Shown: piece after piece, positions 1 through 12,179 of the stretch
How the letters are laid out: each line of letters starts with the position of its first letter
How positions within the stretch are numbered: the stretch's first letter is position 1
Notes under the pieces: generated by a model
Database searches by the model: none
The model's input: only the letters and a program-made list of their open reading frames with translations
Told to the model about the DNA's origin: nothing
Origin: Aquatica leii
Taxonomy: Eukaryota; Arthropoda; Insecta; Coleoptera; Lampyridae
DNA length: 64,000 nucleotides
Reading direction: 5' to 3'
Assembly: GCA_035610365.1 (NCBI GenBank)
Contig: CM069435.1
Span: 7,218,001-7,282,000 of the forward strand
Program-made: the position numbers and the translations under genes

Positions 1-538
1 TAGTATACCTAGTTTGAATAATTCTACCATGAAGCCAGTTTTGCGAGAATGGTTTAGCATAGTTCTATTTTTATTATGTTTTTGGTTTTGCTGATGTCAC
101 TTAATAGGGGATTAACGATTTGATTTGGTTGGTATAGGTTTGTATGAGTTCAGGTTTTTGTGACAGTGGACGAATTTTGCAAGTATTTTGTTGTATTTAG
201 CTCATAGAGCTGGTACATTTCTCGTTGTAGTTCTTTAGGAATCAGACACCCTTGATAACTTCCCGGGAGATTTCAGTTACAAGTCACACTACTTTGGCTT
301 TGATTTGTTTATTTTTGCCTTTTTTTTTACTTATTTTTGTTAATTTCTTTCTCTGTGAGGTTATCATATCTTTTATGGATTTGGGTAGAATTACTCAACC
401 AATCATTATTTAGTTTTATTTGTTTTATGATCTTATTTTTTATGAATGTTCATAAACTGCGTTCCTTGTGAGTACGCCTCTAGCTGTGTTGGTTGAGCGT
501 GCCTCTTTGTTTTTCATCTTATGTATTGGACAGTATAT
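1..538. other. no recognisable gene
   Basis: AT-rich sequence without a credible open frame or repeat termini. Nothing here could be assigned. Confidence 0.5.
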
Positions 539-960
539 TGTTGCGTTATTAATATTAAAACTAATTTATTTATACTAAAAATATGTACATGTTTATAACT
601 AACCGAATTAATTAAATCTAAGTATATTTAATAAAAACACTTACACTAATTTATTTTGTGCTATCACTTACACGAAGATAAAGTCCGCGGATAACTATTT
701 AACGCTTATTGTTTGTTTACACTAAAGTCACGTACAAGGTTATACTCCGTATATTTATCTCAAACGCACGCTTTAATTACTTATTTATTTAAACTTTAAT
801 AATCTTCTTAACACTGCCGTCTTCACATTACGGAAATTTGTTCATGCCGCATTTTGGAAATCCTTCTCGAATGTTCCATATCTTTCGGTATACGTTCTGG
901 AAAATGTATAACACCGTCGAGAAGGCTCTTGAAGTTGAGAACGTTTCAATATTTAATTCA
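539..960 (-). repeat. HSE-bearing promoter-like/LTR-like repeat, copy 1
   Basis: First of three related copies (others at 11370-11868 and 24540-24967). Read on the minus strand it has clustered heat-shock elements (inverted GAA/TTC 5-mers), then a degraded TATA region, then a leader of about 250 bases with the shared stretch around GGCAGTGTTAAGAAG. On the plus strand 868-885 contains TTCTCGAATGTTCC, a three-unit TTCnnGAAnnTTC array, and 895-903 reads TTCTGGAA. The ends can be read as TG...CA, which suggests a solo LTR, but no target-site duplication is evident. The TATA box seen in the other copies looks deleted here. It could instead be a dispersed heat-shock-gene promoter fragment. The match among copies is seen directly; the regulatory role is inferred. 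Confidence 0.6.
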
Positions 961-2139
961 TAGTATACCGTTGGTTGTGATTGTACGGGTTTTTAGCGTT
1001 TGCTATCTTTGGCCAATGCCTTTTTTTAAATTTTGTACTATCAAATTCTGTGTTATTTTGAAAGTATTCGGATATAGATTGCGTACTGTATAAGTTTCGT
1101 CCCGGAACGCTCACTTTTGCTACATTTAGAGTGTTGACTGTCATTTTTTTTAACTTGCGGAATTATTCAAAGAAAAAAAAGATATTTTCGGCGGCGGTGA
1201 AACGAAATATACAGGATCATCTAACGCGTGCGTCCAGTAAGACTTTCATTTATAAATATTTGCGTTCATCCACGTTATAAATGGGTGTATTAGTTTTACT
1301 TCATATGCAAATGTCGTTCTAAGCTAAGAATTAATTTTTATTTTTTGAACTTAATTTTATTTTCCTGTAATTATGATACCGCCACGTGTTTGCTACTTTA
1401 AATGGTACATATCAATTAAATACTTTTTGCTGTAAACAATAACTGTAAACACGTACTAATATGGATATTGTTTAATTACACCAGTTTCAAAAAGTAATCT
1501 GGATCAAGTTGTTGTCGTACGTCGTGTGATATTCTAATAAACTCGGAGGCACAGCTGCGATAGGAATAGTGAAAATCTATAAGTCTATAAGCAACTCACT
1601 TGTGATATAATTTTATATCTAATTCTTTCTTAATACTTAACTTATATTGTCGTACTGTACTACGTTAACTTTATGTATGGAGTGTTGCTTACCTTCCAGG
1701 GCTTGTATCAACGTTATAACTATGATATTTATCGACGAACTCTTAATTATTACTATATATGTAATTTTGCCTCTCTTTTTTTTGTTGTTAAAAATAAATA
1801 TATTCGTTGTTATAACTTGTGTTTCGTCAGTTGGTTTTCTTTCAGTGTTGGGTTTATTGAAACGATGTCTTCTATTACTAGTTTCCAACCGTTTTGGCGC
1901 TTTTTTAAAATTAATTTATGATTAGTACACCGAAAGTTTCATTTCGTCTGCCGAATAATTTTGAGCTAGCCGGCGAGAAAATTCTCATAACACGTGTTTG
2001 AAAGTTTTAAGTTAAAGTTGAAAATATTATAATGTATTTAGTTGCCTTGCGTCTGTACTAAGAGTCTCGAATATCACGTTTTTATGTTGTGAAATTTAAT
2101 TGTGTATTATGTATTTATATTTAAAGTTATAGTTGTAGA
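961..2139. other. no recognisable gene
   Basis: AT-rich sequence. Short frames at 1637-1925 are low-complexity and resemble no known family. Nothing assigned. Confidence 0.5.
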
Positions 2140-2400
2140 ACTATCTGACCCTACGAATTTCGCACCGCATTTCGCTTTACTGAAACAAATCGGCTTTGCC
2201 ATAAGCTTAAACAGCCATTCCATACAAAATTTATTAGATAATGAATTTTGTTTGTGAAATTTTCCGATAGTTATTCTGCTATTCAGTACCGAGACAAATC
2301 CAACAAATCAAAAATCATAAAAATCGGTTCAGCCGTTCTTGAATTAGAAATAGTGAACCTATGCCGACTTTGTTTTATATAAATATGTAGATGTGTCGTT
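2140..2400 (+). repeat. possible non-LTR retroelement or SINE 3' tail
   Basis: The stretch containing AAAAATCGGTTCAGCCGTTC (about 2317-2336) followed by a TTTTATATAAATATGTAGAT end resembles the 3' tails of insect non-LTR elements and SINEs, which often carry a 'cagccgttcttgag' box and a short A/T repeat end. No coding remnant accompanies it. The family assignment rests on general resemblance only. Confidence 0.3.
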
Positions 2401-2710
2401 AATTGTAAGTTTTGAGGGCAGAAATCAAACTGTTATCATTTTTAATACCTTTGTAAAAGCTTTGTTTAACACCATCTAGTTGGTCATTTCTTATTCGAGC
2501 ATTGAAATCACTAGTAATGATAAGGTAGAGACTATTGCAAATCGTTATGTTGTTTTGGGATATTGAAGGCATAGATGTATGGGATTGTTTACTATCAATT
2601 ATTGTGGCATTGTCAATGATTTTTCTTTTTTTTTTTGACAATGTGTTTTTTTCGTGATGTTTTTTTCCCCGTGATTTCTGTTATAAAGTATTAGTTATTA
2701 TTATGTATTA

Positions 2711-3996
2711 CCCAGTAAACACGGATTGAAACTGTTACAGTCACAAAATTAAAACAATTGTTTCATTACGTTGTTTCGTGTTAGTTCCATTTTTATATCA
2801 TTTACATGTAACTGACAGTGAATAAATTGAAAGAGTTCCGATTTTTCACAATCAGTTTTAAACCGTTTCAGAACTTGCAATTTTTATCCCATAATCAGCA
2901 ACCGTCTAAAAACTGATTTATTAAAACCGAATATTTTTTGAATAACTAGAATTGTTTAAAGATCGATTAAATAAGATTGAATTATTTTCAAAACAGTGGA
3001 ATCGTTCTAGGAAAAACGAATACTCTGTGATTAGTCAGCATTAGTCGTTGCTATACTTTTGATTACTGTCGTCAACGCTTGCGCTGCAAATTGATATCTT
3101 TTCACTTGTTCGGTTGCAATTTGATAAGTGATGCTGTGTGTACAATTACGAAATGGAACAATAAACGGTAAGTCGAAACATTTTATTATAATCCATAAAT
3201 GTAATCGATGTTATTATCATTTCTGTTCTTTATGTATCATGTTTTAATTTGTATAAAAAAATGTAAATTAACACACATGGTTGCGTTAAGGTAGATTATT
3301 GCGTAAATCTGATGATACTTTAGGATTTATAATTACAGTTCAATTCTTGAAGTTTTCTATACGATTATGTACAGCTGAAGGTATTCACAGTGTTTTTATA
3401 ACTTTCTAATGATTGCTAAAGTGATATTTATATTAAGTTTGTGTTGTTTTTGATTAAAAAAATGTAATTAATTTTGTGTAACTCTATGATTATGTATGTA
3501 TATAAATGAAATATTTATTTCTATGTTACAGATGCGGTTAAAAGTTGCTACCCAACAGTAACTGATGCAGTTTTCGAGGCTTCCGTGAAAAGACCACATC
3601 CAGAAAAGTTGCAATATGTAAAAAATTCAATGTGATAATGTATTTAAAAATATTTATTGTGCAATAAAATTTGAAACGTGCATTCAAAAATGTATTATTA
3701 TATTATTGAAAGAATTGTTTTAGTTTATTATTGAAACAAAAAAATCATACATGTATCGATCATTTAGTATCAGTTCAAGAACGAAGCTTTTAAAACGTAA
3801 ACCGAATGCAACATTTAGTTTGCAACAGATTTGAATTTAAAATACCGAAACTATACTGATTCAAATAAGTGAAACAGCAATGGACTTATAGCTATTTTAT
3901 TGCAGTTAGGTTTCTTTTATGTTTGAAACAAGAGTGAATCATAAATTTTTTGTTTTGAAACTGTTACTAAACATTATCAATTTTGTGTTTACTGGG
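2711..3996 (+). mobile_element. non-autonomous TIR DNA transposon, CCCAGTAAACAC family, copy 1
   Basis: The element begins CCCAGTAAACAC and ends with its exact reverse complement GTGTTTACTGGG. Both ends continue into a similar subterminal motif (ACTGTTACAG on the left, GAAACTGTTACTAA on the right). Its flanks are TA and TA, consistent with a 2-bp duplication. A second copy in the opposite orientation sits at 20599-21872 with GA/GA flanks and is alignable over its whole length. No transposase domain is visible, so it is non-autonomous. Inside is a short two-exon reading frame (separate entry). A 2-bp duplication without fixed TA fits IS4EU/ISL2EU-like groups better than Tc1/mariner, but the superfamily is not established. 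Confidence 0.8.
3131..3635 (+). CDS. possible two-exon 46-residue mini-gene inside TIR element
   Basis: Exon 1 (3131-3167) starts with ATG and ends at a consensus donor AACG/GTAAGT. Exon 2 (3532-3635) follows a TTACAG acceptor. Splicing keeps the frame open for 46 residues, ending NDAVKSCYPTVTDAVFEASV..., then TGA. The inverted copy at 20.6-21.9 kb keeps both splice sites and most of exon 2 but has lost one base in exon 1 (near 21418), so its frame is broken. The product matches no family known to me. It could be the remnant of the parent transposase, a captured host exon pair, or chance. The splice signals are seen; expression is not shown. Confidence 0.35.
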
Positions 3997-6727
3997 TAGG
4001 TAGTATTTTTTAATGTCGTTATTAATGTTATTATTAAGAAAAAAATTCAGTACAAAATTACACATGCAGTAACTATGTACTTGTAAAAAACTTAAATAAA
4101 ATATAACAACTTTGTTCTACTTTAAAAAGTATCTCACAAAGACTTATCCGTTTTATGATTTTAAAATCATATCGCTTACAATTTTGAAGTTGACGGTTTT
4201 TTTAATTCTGCAATAGATTAAAAATACCTATTGTCTATTGCTCTATATATAAATGCATACTATATATAGTAAATCAACTACCCACATTTTATTTTTACAA
4301 GTTTACAGTTTTTATTTTTTTTAAATGTAATTTTAATTATCTAGGAAGTATATTCTAAGGCAAATACAATGTTTCAGTGTTTACCTTTAATTAGAGATTT
4401 CAAAACACAAATAACAATTGTTAAAAATAGTTATTTGTCTGATTAGTTCCCTCATTATTTAACAAAATTTAAACTTTTTATATTTTTAAATTAATTTATT
4501 TAAACTTTTGTTTTTTATTTTAAATTAATAAATACTATTTATCAGTAACAATCGTCAATTTACTTAAAGAATAAATTTCTATTGACCCGTTTAAAGAGTA
4601 TTGTGTTAAACAATTACCAAAACGGTAAATTTTAAAACAAACCAAAGTAACAGAAGTAAATATTTTGGCGAAGTACAAGTTTGAACTTTTTACTAAAGTT
4701 TGTGCAAAGACGCATAGCTTACAATCTAAACATATGTGCATTCACATTTTGCATTTCTACTATAAAATATTGTTTGTATTAGCTTAAACCGATGCTTTCG
4801 TATGTGGCTTTGCATATTTACGGTTATGTTCGTATTAAATTCTAGACGATATTGAATTTTCTTGTTACATTTCTGATACCCACACACAAGCATAAATCAT
4901 AAAGCGCTTCTATCCGTATCATATTTTCGTTCGATGTACGTTTGAAAAGAAATTTCAATTAAAGAAATTATAATTTATCGTCTCGATCAAAGTAAAGCGC
5001 GACGAGAATTAAAAATTCCTTTAAAAACGGATGGATAAACTTGCAGACGTTAAAGCTTTTTGATTAAATAGTAAATGGTTTTATAAGTCAAATCGGGATT
5101 ACACAGAAACAATGAATGAGTTCCGAGAGGAAAACAGCCATGATCTTGTTGATTGATGTTTTTCCACACCAAAGATTTTCTTAAGTTTCTTTTTTTTATA
5201 AAGACTAACACCACCAATCCTGTGGCAATCAATAAAGTCGCTGCTTTATTTTTACTAAATTACTTTTAAATTGGAAGTAAATTGAATGTCGGAGTTAAAC
5301 TTTCTAAAGAACGGGGTCTTCTATTTTCGGATGAATTATTCTTTGTTATTGTACCAGGAATTACGTTAAACTTTAGACAATTTGCCAGTGTTTACTTTAA
5401 ACGTAAGTTTTACTCCTTTATCGTTGCAAACAATAACCGTTTTTAACTTGCGGATATCAATATTAATAAAACGTTGATGTTAAACACGTATACTACAAAG
5501 TGAAACAGGAATTCAATTAATTCAAAGTGTCACATAGTATGCTTTGATTGCACAAATTTTGAGCGTTCCCTAAAGGCTGTAGAAGTTAAGTTGATTGCAA
5601 TTTAATCCTAACCAGCTAAACACAATAATAAGAGGAATTTGCCCCTGGTGTATTGTCGTTGCAGACGCGGTTCTATTGTCCTTTAAAGATCACATTATTC
5701 AACTTATTTCTAGCTTTTAGAAAACACCATCAATCAACACACTTTTTAGACGTTACTTTATGAATTACCGCAGTCGATTTTGTGCGCTTTTATTTTTAAA
5801 TACGTAAAATGCAGTTGTAAATGATAAAAACAAGAAGCAGAATTTTTGTTGTTTTGTATTTGCAATCCGTCCAACTCCTGTAGTTTTGTTGGCCAAGTTG
5901 CCAGTCGCGCCAGACCACTTGAGGCTTCACAAACCACACGCCACAGACTGAAGGACGTCGAAGGTAATCCTCGCCAAGCACATTCGAAACAAAACATGGC
6001 CAGCGGTTTAAAGTTTCCGCAAAAAAAACTTAAGCTTTAACTCGACGTAAGAGATTTTACGAAAGGAGATTTGAATAATTCAGATTGTTAACTTTATTCT
6101 TGCGAGGCTTTCGAGAAAAAGTCGCTTTTTATTAAAAAAAAAAAACTTTAAATTACCTTCAAAGGAAATGACACAAAATAAAAAGCTTATCCGAGTACGG
6201 ATATAATTAGTATAATATAAGAAGCTTTGATATACAGTATTTTATAAAAACAAAACTGTTTGGTTTGTGCTTAAATTCAACATAATTAACACGCTTCTGG
6301 CTATCGTCTTTTACTTTAAGATGAAAATTTCAAACGTAGATGGTTTTTGTTTTACGTTTTAACAATTAAGTTTTGAGTTTCTTTCGTTTTATAATTTTTT
6401 TTTTAATTAACTGACAAGAATGAACAATTTGTAAAATAATCGGTTGAAACATTTAGTTGTTTCAGAAGTTCGTGCACACTGTTACACCACTAAAGTATAA
6501 CAAGTGCTTTTAACTTCTAAAACATGGACGTTCAAAAAGTGTTTGATTCTTTATTTAAGGGTATTTTAAAAACAAAACATTTTCCATTCTGTTAAAAAAA
6601 TATTTAACAAAAATTAGTTGTTAAATATCGATGAAATTAGATTTTACAAATATTTCTGAAATTTTATATAAGTGAAGTTAATTTGAAAACAATAATACGT
6701 AGTTTTTAAAAACATTTTTGGTAGTAG
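3997..6727. other. no recognisable gene
   Basis: AT-rich sequence. Frames such as 4535-4741 and 5758-6040 are unlike any family I know. The slightly GC-richer stretch at 5860-6000 has no splice-bounded exon that I can support. Confidence 0.45.
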
Positions 6728-6939
6728 CAGAGGCGGCGCTGGCAGTTTTGCCGCCGCGTACAAAAAAGTAAAATGCCGCCCTCATATGAAAAAAATTAAA
6801 AAAGATCACCTAAACTCTGTCCGCGCTTAGTAGTAAATAAAACGGGAGCAAAAAATTGATTCTAAAGATATTTCCAATTTCAAAAAATACAATATTTTTG
6901 ATTTATGAATTTGGCACTAAATTAAAATTAAGGTTGCAC

Positions 6940-7260
6940 AGAAAAAAAGACACAATCTAGTATATAATCCGATCATCGGTAATTATAGAGCGTAAAATGT
7001 TTTATTTTAATTTGTATAAACTTCTTTCTTTATTTGCCACATTCATTGGATAGTAAGCAAGACTCTTAAAACTATACCAAATTTTGGAGCAAATTCTAGC
7101 TTTGAAATGAATTTTGAAATCTTGAATAGATTTTTTATTTTATTTAGTAAAGCCAAAACCGATGCTATCTTGTTTGCCAGGTTGAGCGCGTTTATTATAT
7201 TCCAAAGTTTTATCTTCTATCGGATCATCTTGTGCCTTATAGTCATAGTCATTCCTTCTT
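6940..7260 (-). pseudogene. hAT transposase, C-terminal dimerisation fragment
   Basis: Minus-strand frames read ...APKFGIVLRVLLTI and then, after a frame change, NVANKERSLYKLK followed by ILRSIITDDRI. This follows the C-terminal hAT dimerisation pattern (an LRILLTIPV block, a VASAERSFSKLK block, then YLRSTMSQERL-like). Several stops and frameshifts make it a pseudogene. It lies next to the left terminus of the hAT element, where the C-terminus should be if the gene runs from 18.7 kb leftward. The upstream boundary is cut by the LTR insertion that begins at 7282. Confidence 0.7.
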
Positions 7261-7281
7261 CAAACTCTAATGTCTATGTCT

Positions 7282-9384
7282 TGTAATAAAAAACACAATA
7301 ATAATAAACGTGCAAAATATAAATATATATTTATCGAAACAAAAAATTTTTATTACCACGGCAGCAGTCTGAACACAGACCTCGGGGTGTGAGCTTGAAT
7401 GAAAGTAAAATACACATGCGTGAATTCCTTTAATTTATTATAACATATTGCATTAACTATTTACATTAAAGAAAAAAAAGTAAACATTATTTGGGCGCCA
7501 ATCACCTTTAAATTGGTGATAAATAAAAAGCATAAAAATCTTATAACTAACTATTAATCGATATCAAATTCAAAAGTTGTAATAAAAATACACCGTGAAT
7601 AGAGAACGTATAATAAAAATTGAAAATTACATTTAATAAAAGTAAAAATAATAATTTAACCACGGCAGCAATCGAAAGCACAGACCTCTGGGTGTGAGCT
7701 GAATGCAAGTAAATACACAGACGTGAACTCCTTTAATTTATTAACTATAACATAATACACTATTTACATTAAGGAAAAAAATTAACATTATTTGAATTAA
7801 ACATATTAGAAATAAAATGTTTGGGTTAAACAATAATGGGATTAAACAATATTTGGGCGCCAATCACCTTTAAATTGGTGATGAATAAAAAGCATAAAAT
7901 CTTATACCTAATTATTAATTGATATTAAATGAAAAAAATAGTAAACGGTTAATTTGTTATCGAGTATGTATACCGAAAAGTTTTAATAACACAATTGAAT
8001 AAATGTGAATGTAAAATGTAGTAGCATAATTCTAGTTGACTCACCATATAATATGACGTTATCGTATATCTTCTATTTTTAGCACATTCTTGGTTGAAGT
8101 GATAAAATTCTTCGACACCAGCAGGAATAAAACCAATGTATAAATCCAATACCGGAAAAATCCAGTAAAAACCGAAATAAAAGATCCAGTAAAAGAAAAG
8201 ACAAAAAAAAAGACCCAGAATAAAAAGTAAAAGACCCTAAATATAAATAATTAGAATGGTTTTTTAAATGACATGATCTTCTCACGTTACACTTAGCAAC
8301 GGCCTTGAAACAACTTCCTTTGTCTAATTAAATTGCGTAACATTGCGATATCACTAAAAATGTTGAATTCAATAGAAAAAATATATCAAAATAAAGGTAA
8401 ACTCACCAACAGTTAGATGGAATGTAGTAAAATTAAATTGCATGGGTTTTTACGCCATAATCAAGAAAATTTGTCTGCCTTGCATTACTACGACACGCAC
8501 GGCCAAGCGTGGCCCAAACGGAAGTGCCAGCTTAAGCTAATACTCAAGTCGAGTTGAAACAACGCGACGTTGCCAAACTGAATAAATTTACGTGCAATAT
8601 TAGTTGCAGAAAATAAACGAATGTAAAATTGAATTTTAATTGTAATGAACTCTAACGGGACGTTACAAAATAATAAACGTTTAATTTCTTACACAGTATG
8701 TATTCCAAAAAGTTTTTTTTTTTTGATAACACAATTTAATTAATTTGAATTTAAAATGCAATACGTAGTAGAATAACTCCAAGTTGACTCACCAATATAA
8801 CATGACGTTATTTGAGATCTTCTATTTATAGCACATTCATGGTTCAAATGATAAGCTTCTTCCAGAACAAAATAACGAAACTCCTCAAAATCAGGAATCA
8901 AAACATCCCAAAGGAATTAAAGATAAAAATATAAAACGCAAAGTATAAAACCCACAATAAAAAACCCTAAAAACATGAATAATTAGAACGGTTTTTATTC
9001 GACATGAAATCACTTACGTTGATTTACATACAATGGGCCTCGAGAATAAATTCTTTGGTTTTAATGCATTGCGTCACATTGTGAAATCACTAAAAATGTT
9101 GAATTCAATAGAAAATTATATCGGAATGAAGATAAACTTACCAGCAAATTAGTTGGAAAGAATAAAAATTAATTTGTATGCGTTTTTACGCCATTATTAA
9201 TAAATTTGTATTCCTTGCAACACTTACGACGTGCTTAGCTTAAACGGAAGTACGAACAAAAATCGATTGCTCGATCGATTCGAAGTACGATGCGACGTTG
9301 CAAAACTTAATAAATCTAATGCAAATTAGTATGTGAATGCAAAACAGAATTTTAAATGTAATGAACTCTTAACGGAACGTTGCA
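7282..9384. repeat. older solo LTR, interrupted by younger copy of same family
   Basis: The outer LTR runs 7282-7577 and continues at 8668-9384. It starts TGTAATAAAAAACAC and ends CGGAACGTTGCA. The flanking 4-mers are GTCT (7278-7281) and ATCT (9385-9388), a target duplication with one mismatch. The two halves are homologous to successive parts of the LTR copies at 7578-8667 and 35610-36696, and the break point falls exactly at the edges of the inner copy. No internal retroelement sequence is present, so it is a solo LTR. A 4-bp duplication suggests Ty3/gypsy, but no coding region links the family to a superfamily. Confidence 0.8.
7578..8667. repeat. younger solo LTR nested in older LTR
   Basis: It starts TGTAATAAAAATACACC and ends ACGGGACGTTACA, about 1.09 kb. 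It is nearly identical in layout to the copy at 35610-36696. Flanking 4-mers AAGT (7574-7577) and AAAT (8668-8671) differ by one base. Removing it restores a continuous older LTR. On the minus strand it begins TGTAACGTCCCGTTAGAG and contains several GGTGAGT donor-like motifs (near 8041, 8403) and a TTGGCGCCC box near 7860. Transcriptional orientation is not settled. Confidence 0.85.
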
Positions 9385-9650
9385 ATCTAATTATATAAAC
9401 GTGATTCAAGACACGCGGCCTTTGAGTCATTTTTGACATTGCAATTTTGTTTATAGGCCACGTGTGTCTTTATATACACATGTAAGAATGCAAGTGTATT
9501 GCAGTTGCTTTATGCAGACATAGTTATGAGCGTTTTTGTTTCTGATGAAACGTGAAAAATCAGTTTTTAAGATAATGTGATGTGATGTGTTTGTGATCAA
9601 TAAACTTGAACTTTTACATAGTGGCAAAAACAAACTGTAATAGTCTTTGA
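9385..9650. other. intervening sequence with inverted repeat
   Basis: Spacer between the LTR pair and the piggyBac pseudogene. It holds an inverted pair, AAGACACGCGGCCT at about 9409-9422 and AGGCCACGTGTGTCTT at about 9456-9471, able to form a hairpin with a loop of about 33 bases. No gene seen. Confidence 0.45.
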
Positions 9651-9654
9651 AGAT

Positions 9655-11130
9655 GACTCGCAGATGGACCCCGATTTTTTCCCCGATGATATGTCTCTGT
9701 CAGAGTCTCTTGATGCATCTGATTATGATGACGATGAAGAGTTCACCCACGTAAGGTTGGTTGAGGGTCTACAACTGGATTTAGATAATAGATTCAAATG
9801 TGAACCAGACAGTTGCCAACATTGTTTGAGAAACTTGTAAACCAGAACACTATTCAAAATTTGAATTCACACTTGAATAAATTAGTGGCATGAAGATCAT
9901 ATTCCAAGGAATATTTGCAACCGGAGTTCTACTCGATTATTTTGAAATGTTCTTGAGTAATGATATTGTTACTTTGATCGTCGATCAAACAAATATACTA
10001 TATATGCTACTCAATGTCTTTTGAGTGCAGACGTTCTAAAACGTGCCAGAGTACATACCAGTTGATGTACCAGAAATGCTGAGGTTCCTAGCTCTCATAG
10101 TTGGATAGGACTCGTAAAGCTTTTATTTTTTTAGGGATTATTGGCGTACCGATGAATTCTATGGGATTCATTTGCCGATAATGAAACAGCCCCTCCAGAT
10201 GACTGTTTAATCAAAATTCCCAATGTAATAAAATATTTATTCACAATTATCAAGTGGCTTACACTTCTGGCGAGAGAATTTGCATAGACGACAGTCTAAT
10301 ACCGTGGCGTGGTCGCGTGTTGTTTAGGTAATCTATCCCGAATAAAGTATGGAATGAAACTTTTCAAATTGTGTACAAATCGAGGATACACATGGATTCT
10401 GATGGTGTATTCTGGAAAAACAACAGATTCAGAAAATAGTGTGTCTGAGAGCGTGGTCATGGAGTTGATCGATTACTGGATGAGAGAAGGAACTATATAC
10501 ATACAACTAGTACACCAGTGTATTTTTAGCGTAACGCCTAAACAATAGAAAAACGCACTTGGTTGGCACACTTCTTCTGAATAAAAAGTAGTTTTCGAAA
10601 TATGTAGTATGTCAAAATTGCGAAAGAGAGAATTTGCTGCTAAAGAAACCAGTGATGCTGTAGTAATGCTGAAGTGTAGATACAAAAAGATTGTGTCTGC
10701 GCTCACAACGAACCACTCGGGTGTAGATACTATCATCACAAAAAATCTTCGAGGACAGAGAAATATTAAATCTGCGTGCATAGTAGATTATAATATAGCA
10801 AATCCAGCAACGACCTAAGTGACCAGATGGCATCATACGGGACTGCCTTGAAATGTTGCACCAAATGGTATAGGAAACTATTTATTGGAATTTTTTGAGC
10901 AGTCGCTACGGTAGCTGTAGGAACAGGGTCGCCAAAATCCAGTAATAAGCATAAACTGGTAGTTAAGTTAATAGGAGACTCTGCTAAAAAACAAAAAGCT
11001 GTTATATAGAATGCTATTAAGTTTATGGTCGCACACGGAGTAACGAACGGCAGACGTATGTATGCAACGCAAACTCAGGCGATTTGCTTAGTTTGTCAAG
11101 TTTTTTTGTGCTTGGGGTGTTTCACTGATT
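9655..11130 (+). pseudogene. piggyBac-like transposase pseudogene (copy 1)
   Basis: Plus-strand fragments follow the order of a piggyBac (DDE_Tnp_1_7) transposase. There is an acidic N-terminus rich in D/E/S (9655-9760). A VPEMLRFLALIV-like block (about 10065-10105) and DYWRTDEFYG (about 10137) precede the first catalytic aspartate region DDSLIPWRGR (about 10285-10315). Next come ALTTNHSGVDT and ACIVDYNIA (10690-10800), then DQMASYGTALK/KWYRKLF, and a cysteine-rich C-terminus CLVCQVFLCLGC (about 11085-11125). Frameshifts and stops are frequent. It lies in the gap of the hAT transposase and so is a later insertion into, or alongside, that element. No TTAA ends could be fixed. Confidence 0.8.
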
Positions 11131-11369
11131 ATAGATCCCTACGATCCCTACGAAAATGTGTACTTTCCATTTAATTTTAAAATGTACCGTTAATTTAGTT
11201 TATGATTCTTCAAAAAAATGTATTGCCGATGTGCTTTTATTTTTTTAAATCTATTTTTTATAGTCAGTTTTCTTATTTCAATATATCTTGAATTATTATT
11301 TTGAGAGAACTCAAACATACCATTATAACCGTAAGGATCAATACCATTTGCTTCAGGAATAAAACATAC
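11131..11369. other. no recognisable gene
   Basis: AT-rich spacer between the piggyBac pseudogene and the heat-shock repeat. Confidence 0.5.
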
Positions 11370-11868
11370 TGTTACAAATTTATTATTATTACTAATTTAT
11401 TTAAACGACTAAACATATAATTTACTTATTCTAGAAATATGTACACTTTTAAATTAAACGACCTAATTAAATCTAATAATATTTAATGAAAACACTTACA
11501 CTAATTTATAACCGTTGTATAACACTATCACTTAAGATAAGATAACGTCCTCGGATAGCTTCACACTTGTTTACACTAAAAATCACGTAGAAGATTATTC
11601 TCGGTATATTTATGTAGACACACGCGTGCTAACGACTTATTTATTTCCACTTAAATAATCTTCCTAACACTGCTGTATTCGCATTCCAGCAATAACTGAC
11701 CTACGATCTGTCTCGTCGGTATATATACACATACGGAAATCCTTCTCGAGCGTTCCCTATTTTTCGGTATATCTTCTAGAAGATGGATAACAGCTTCTAG
11801 AAGGCTCTTGCATTTGCAAATAATTTCTCGAACGTTTCAATACGTATCTTTGTTTCTTATAGGACACA
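11370..11868 (-). repeat. HSE-bearing promoter-like/LTR-like repeat, copy 2
   Basis: Minus-strand copy with the clearest promoter layout. Plus-strand 11740-11840 contains TTCTCGAGCGTTCC, CTTCTAGAAGATGG, CTTCTAGAAGGC and TTTCTCGAACGTTTC, four heat-shock-factor-type inverted repeats. Downstream on the minus strand come a TATATATA box (about 11722-11730) and a GGTCAGTTA initiator-like motif about 30 bases on, then the shared leader. Ends can be read as TG (minus strand, 11868 side) and CA (11370 side). Family membership is seen directly; heat inducibility is inferred from the motif. Confidence 0.65.
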
Positions 11869-12179
11869 TAGGCCTGCGAGTAAGGGCGAGTGCGTGTGCT
11901 TGAGAAATACACATGACGGTCAACGTGTTAAGTTATAGTCTTCTATCTGCAAGAGCTATATATCGGACTAACAAGACTTTGTACCAAATTACAATAGAGC
12001 ATAAGAACTTAAATTGTTTAACACAACTTAATAGTCTAGAAGCCTTAACTCCTAAAGAGCAATAAAGCATCGTATATCTCACCTAATTGATACCTCAATG
12101 GTTTTAATGCATCTATCTGGCTTTCTCAACGAATCTTACTTAGGAGTTTCAAAGTTATCTCCTAAACATGTTTTATTAA

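Noticed and set aside
1637-1925. Overlapping frames on both strands
   Set aside because: AT-driven, low-complexity composition; no motif; both strands open by chance.
7860-7870. TTGGCGCCC as a true primer-binding site defining an 800-base LTR
   Set aside because: The perfect ATAT duplication at 35606-36700 places the LTR edges elsewhere and puts this box inside the LTR.
10473-10836. Minus-strand frames over 10473-10836
   Set aside because: They are antisense to the piggyBac pseudogene blocks read on the plus strand.
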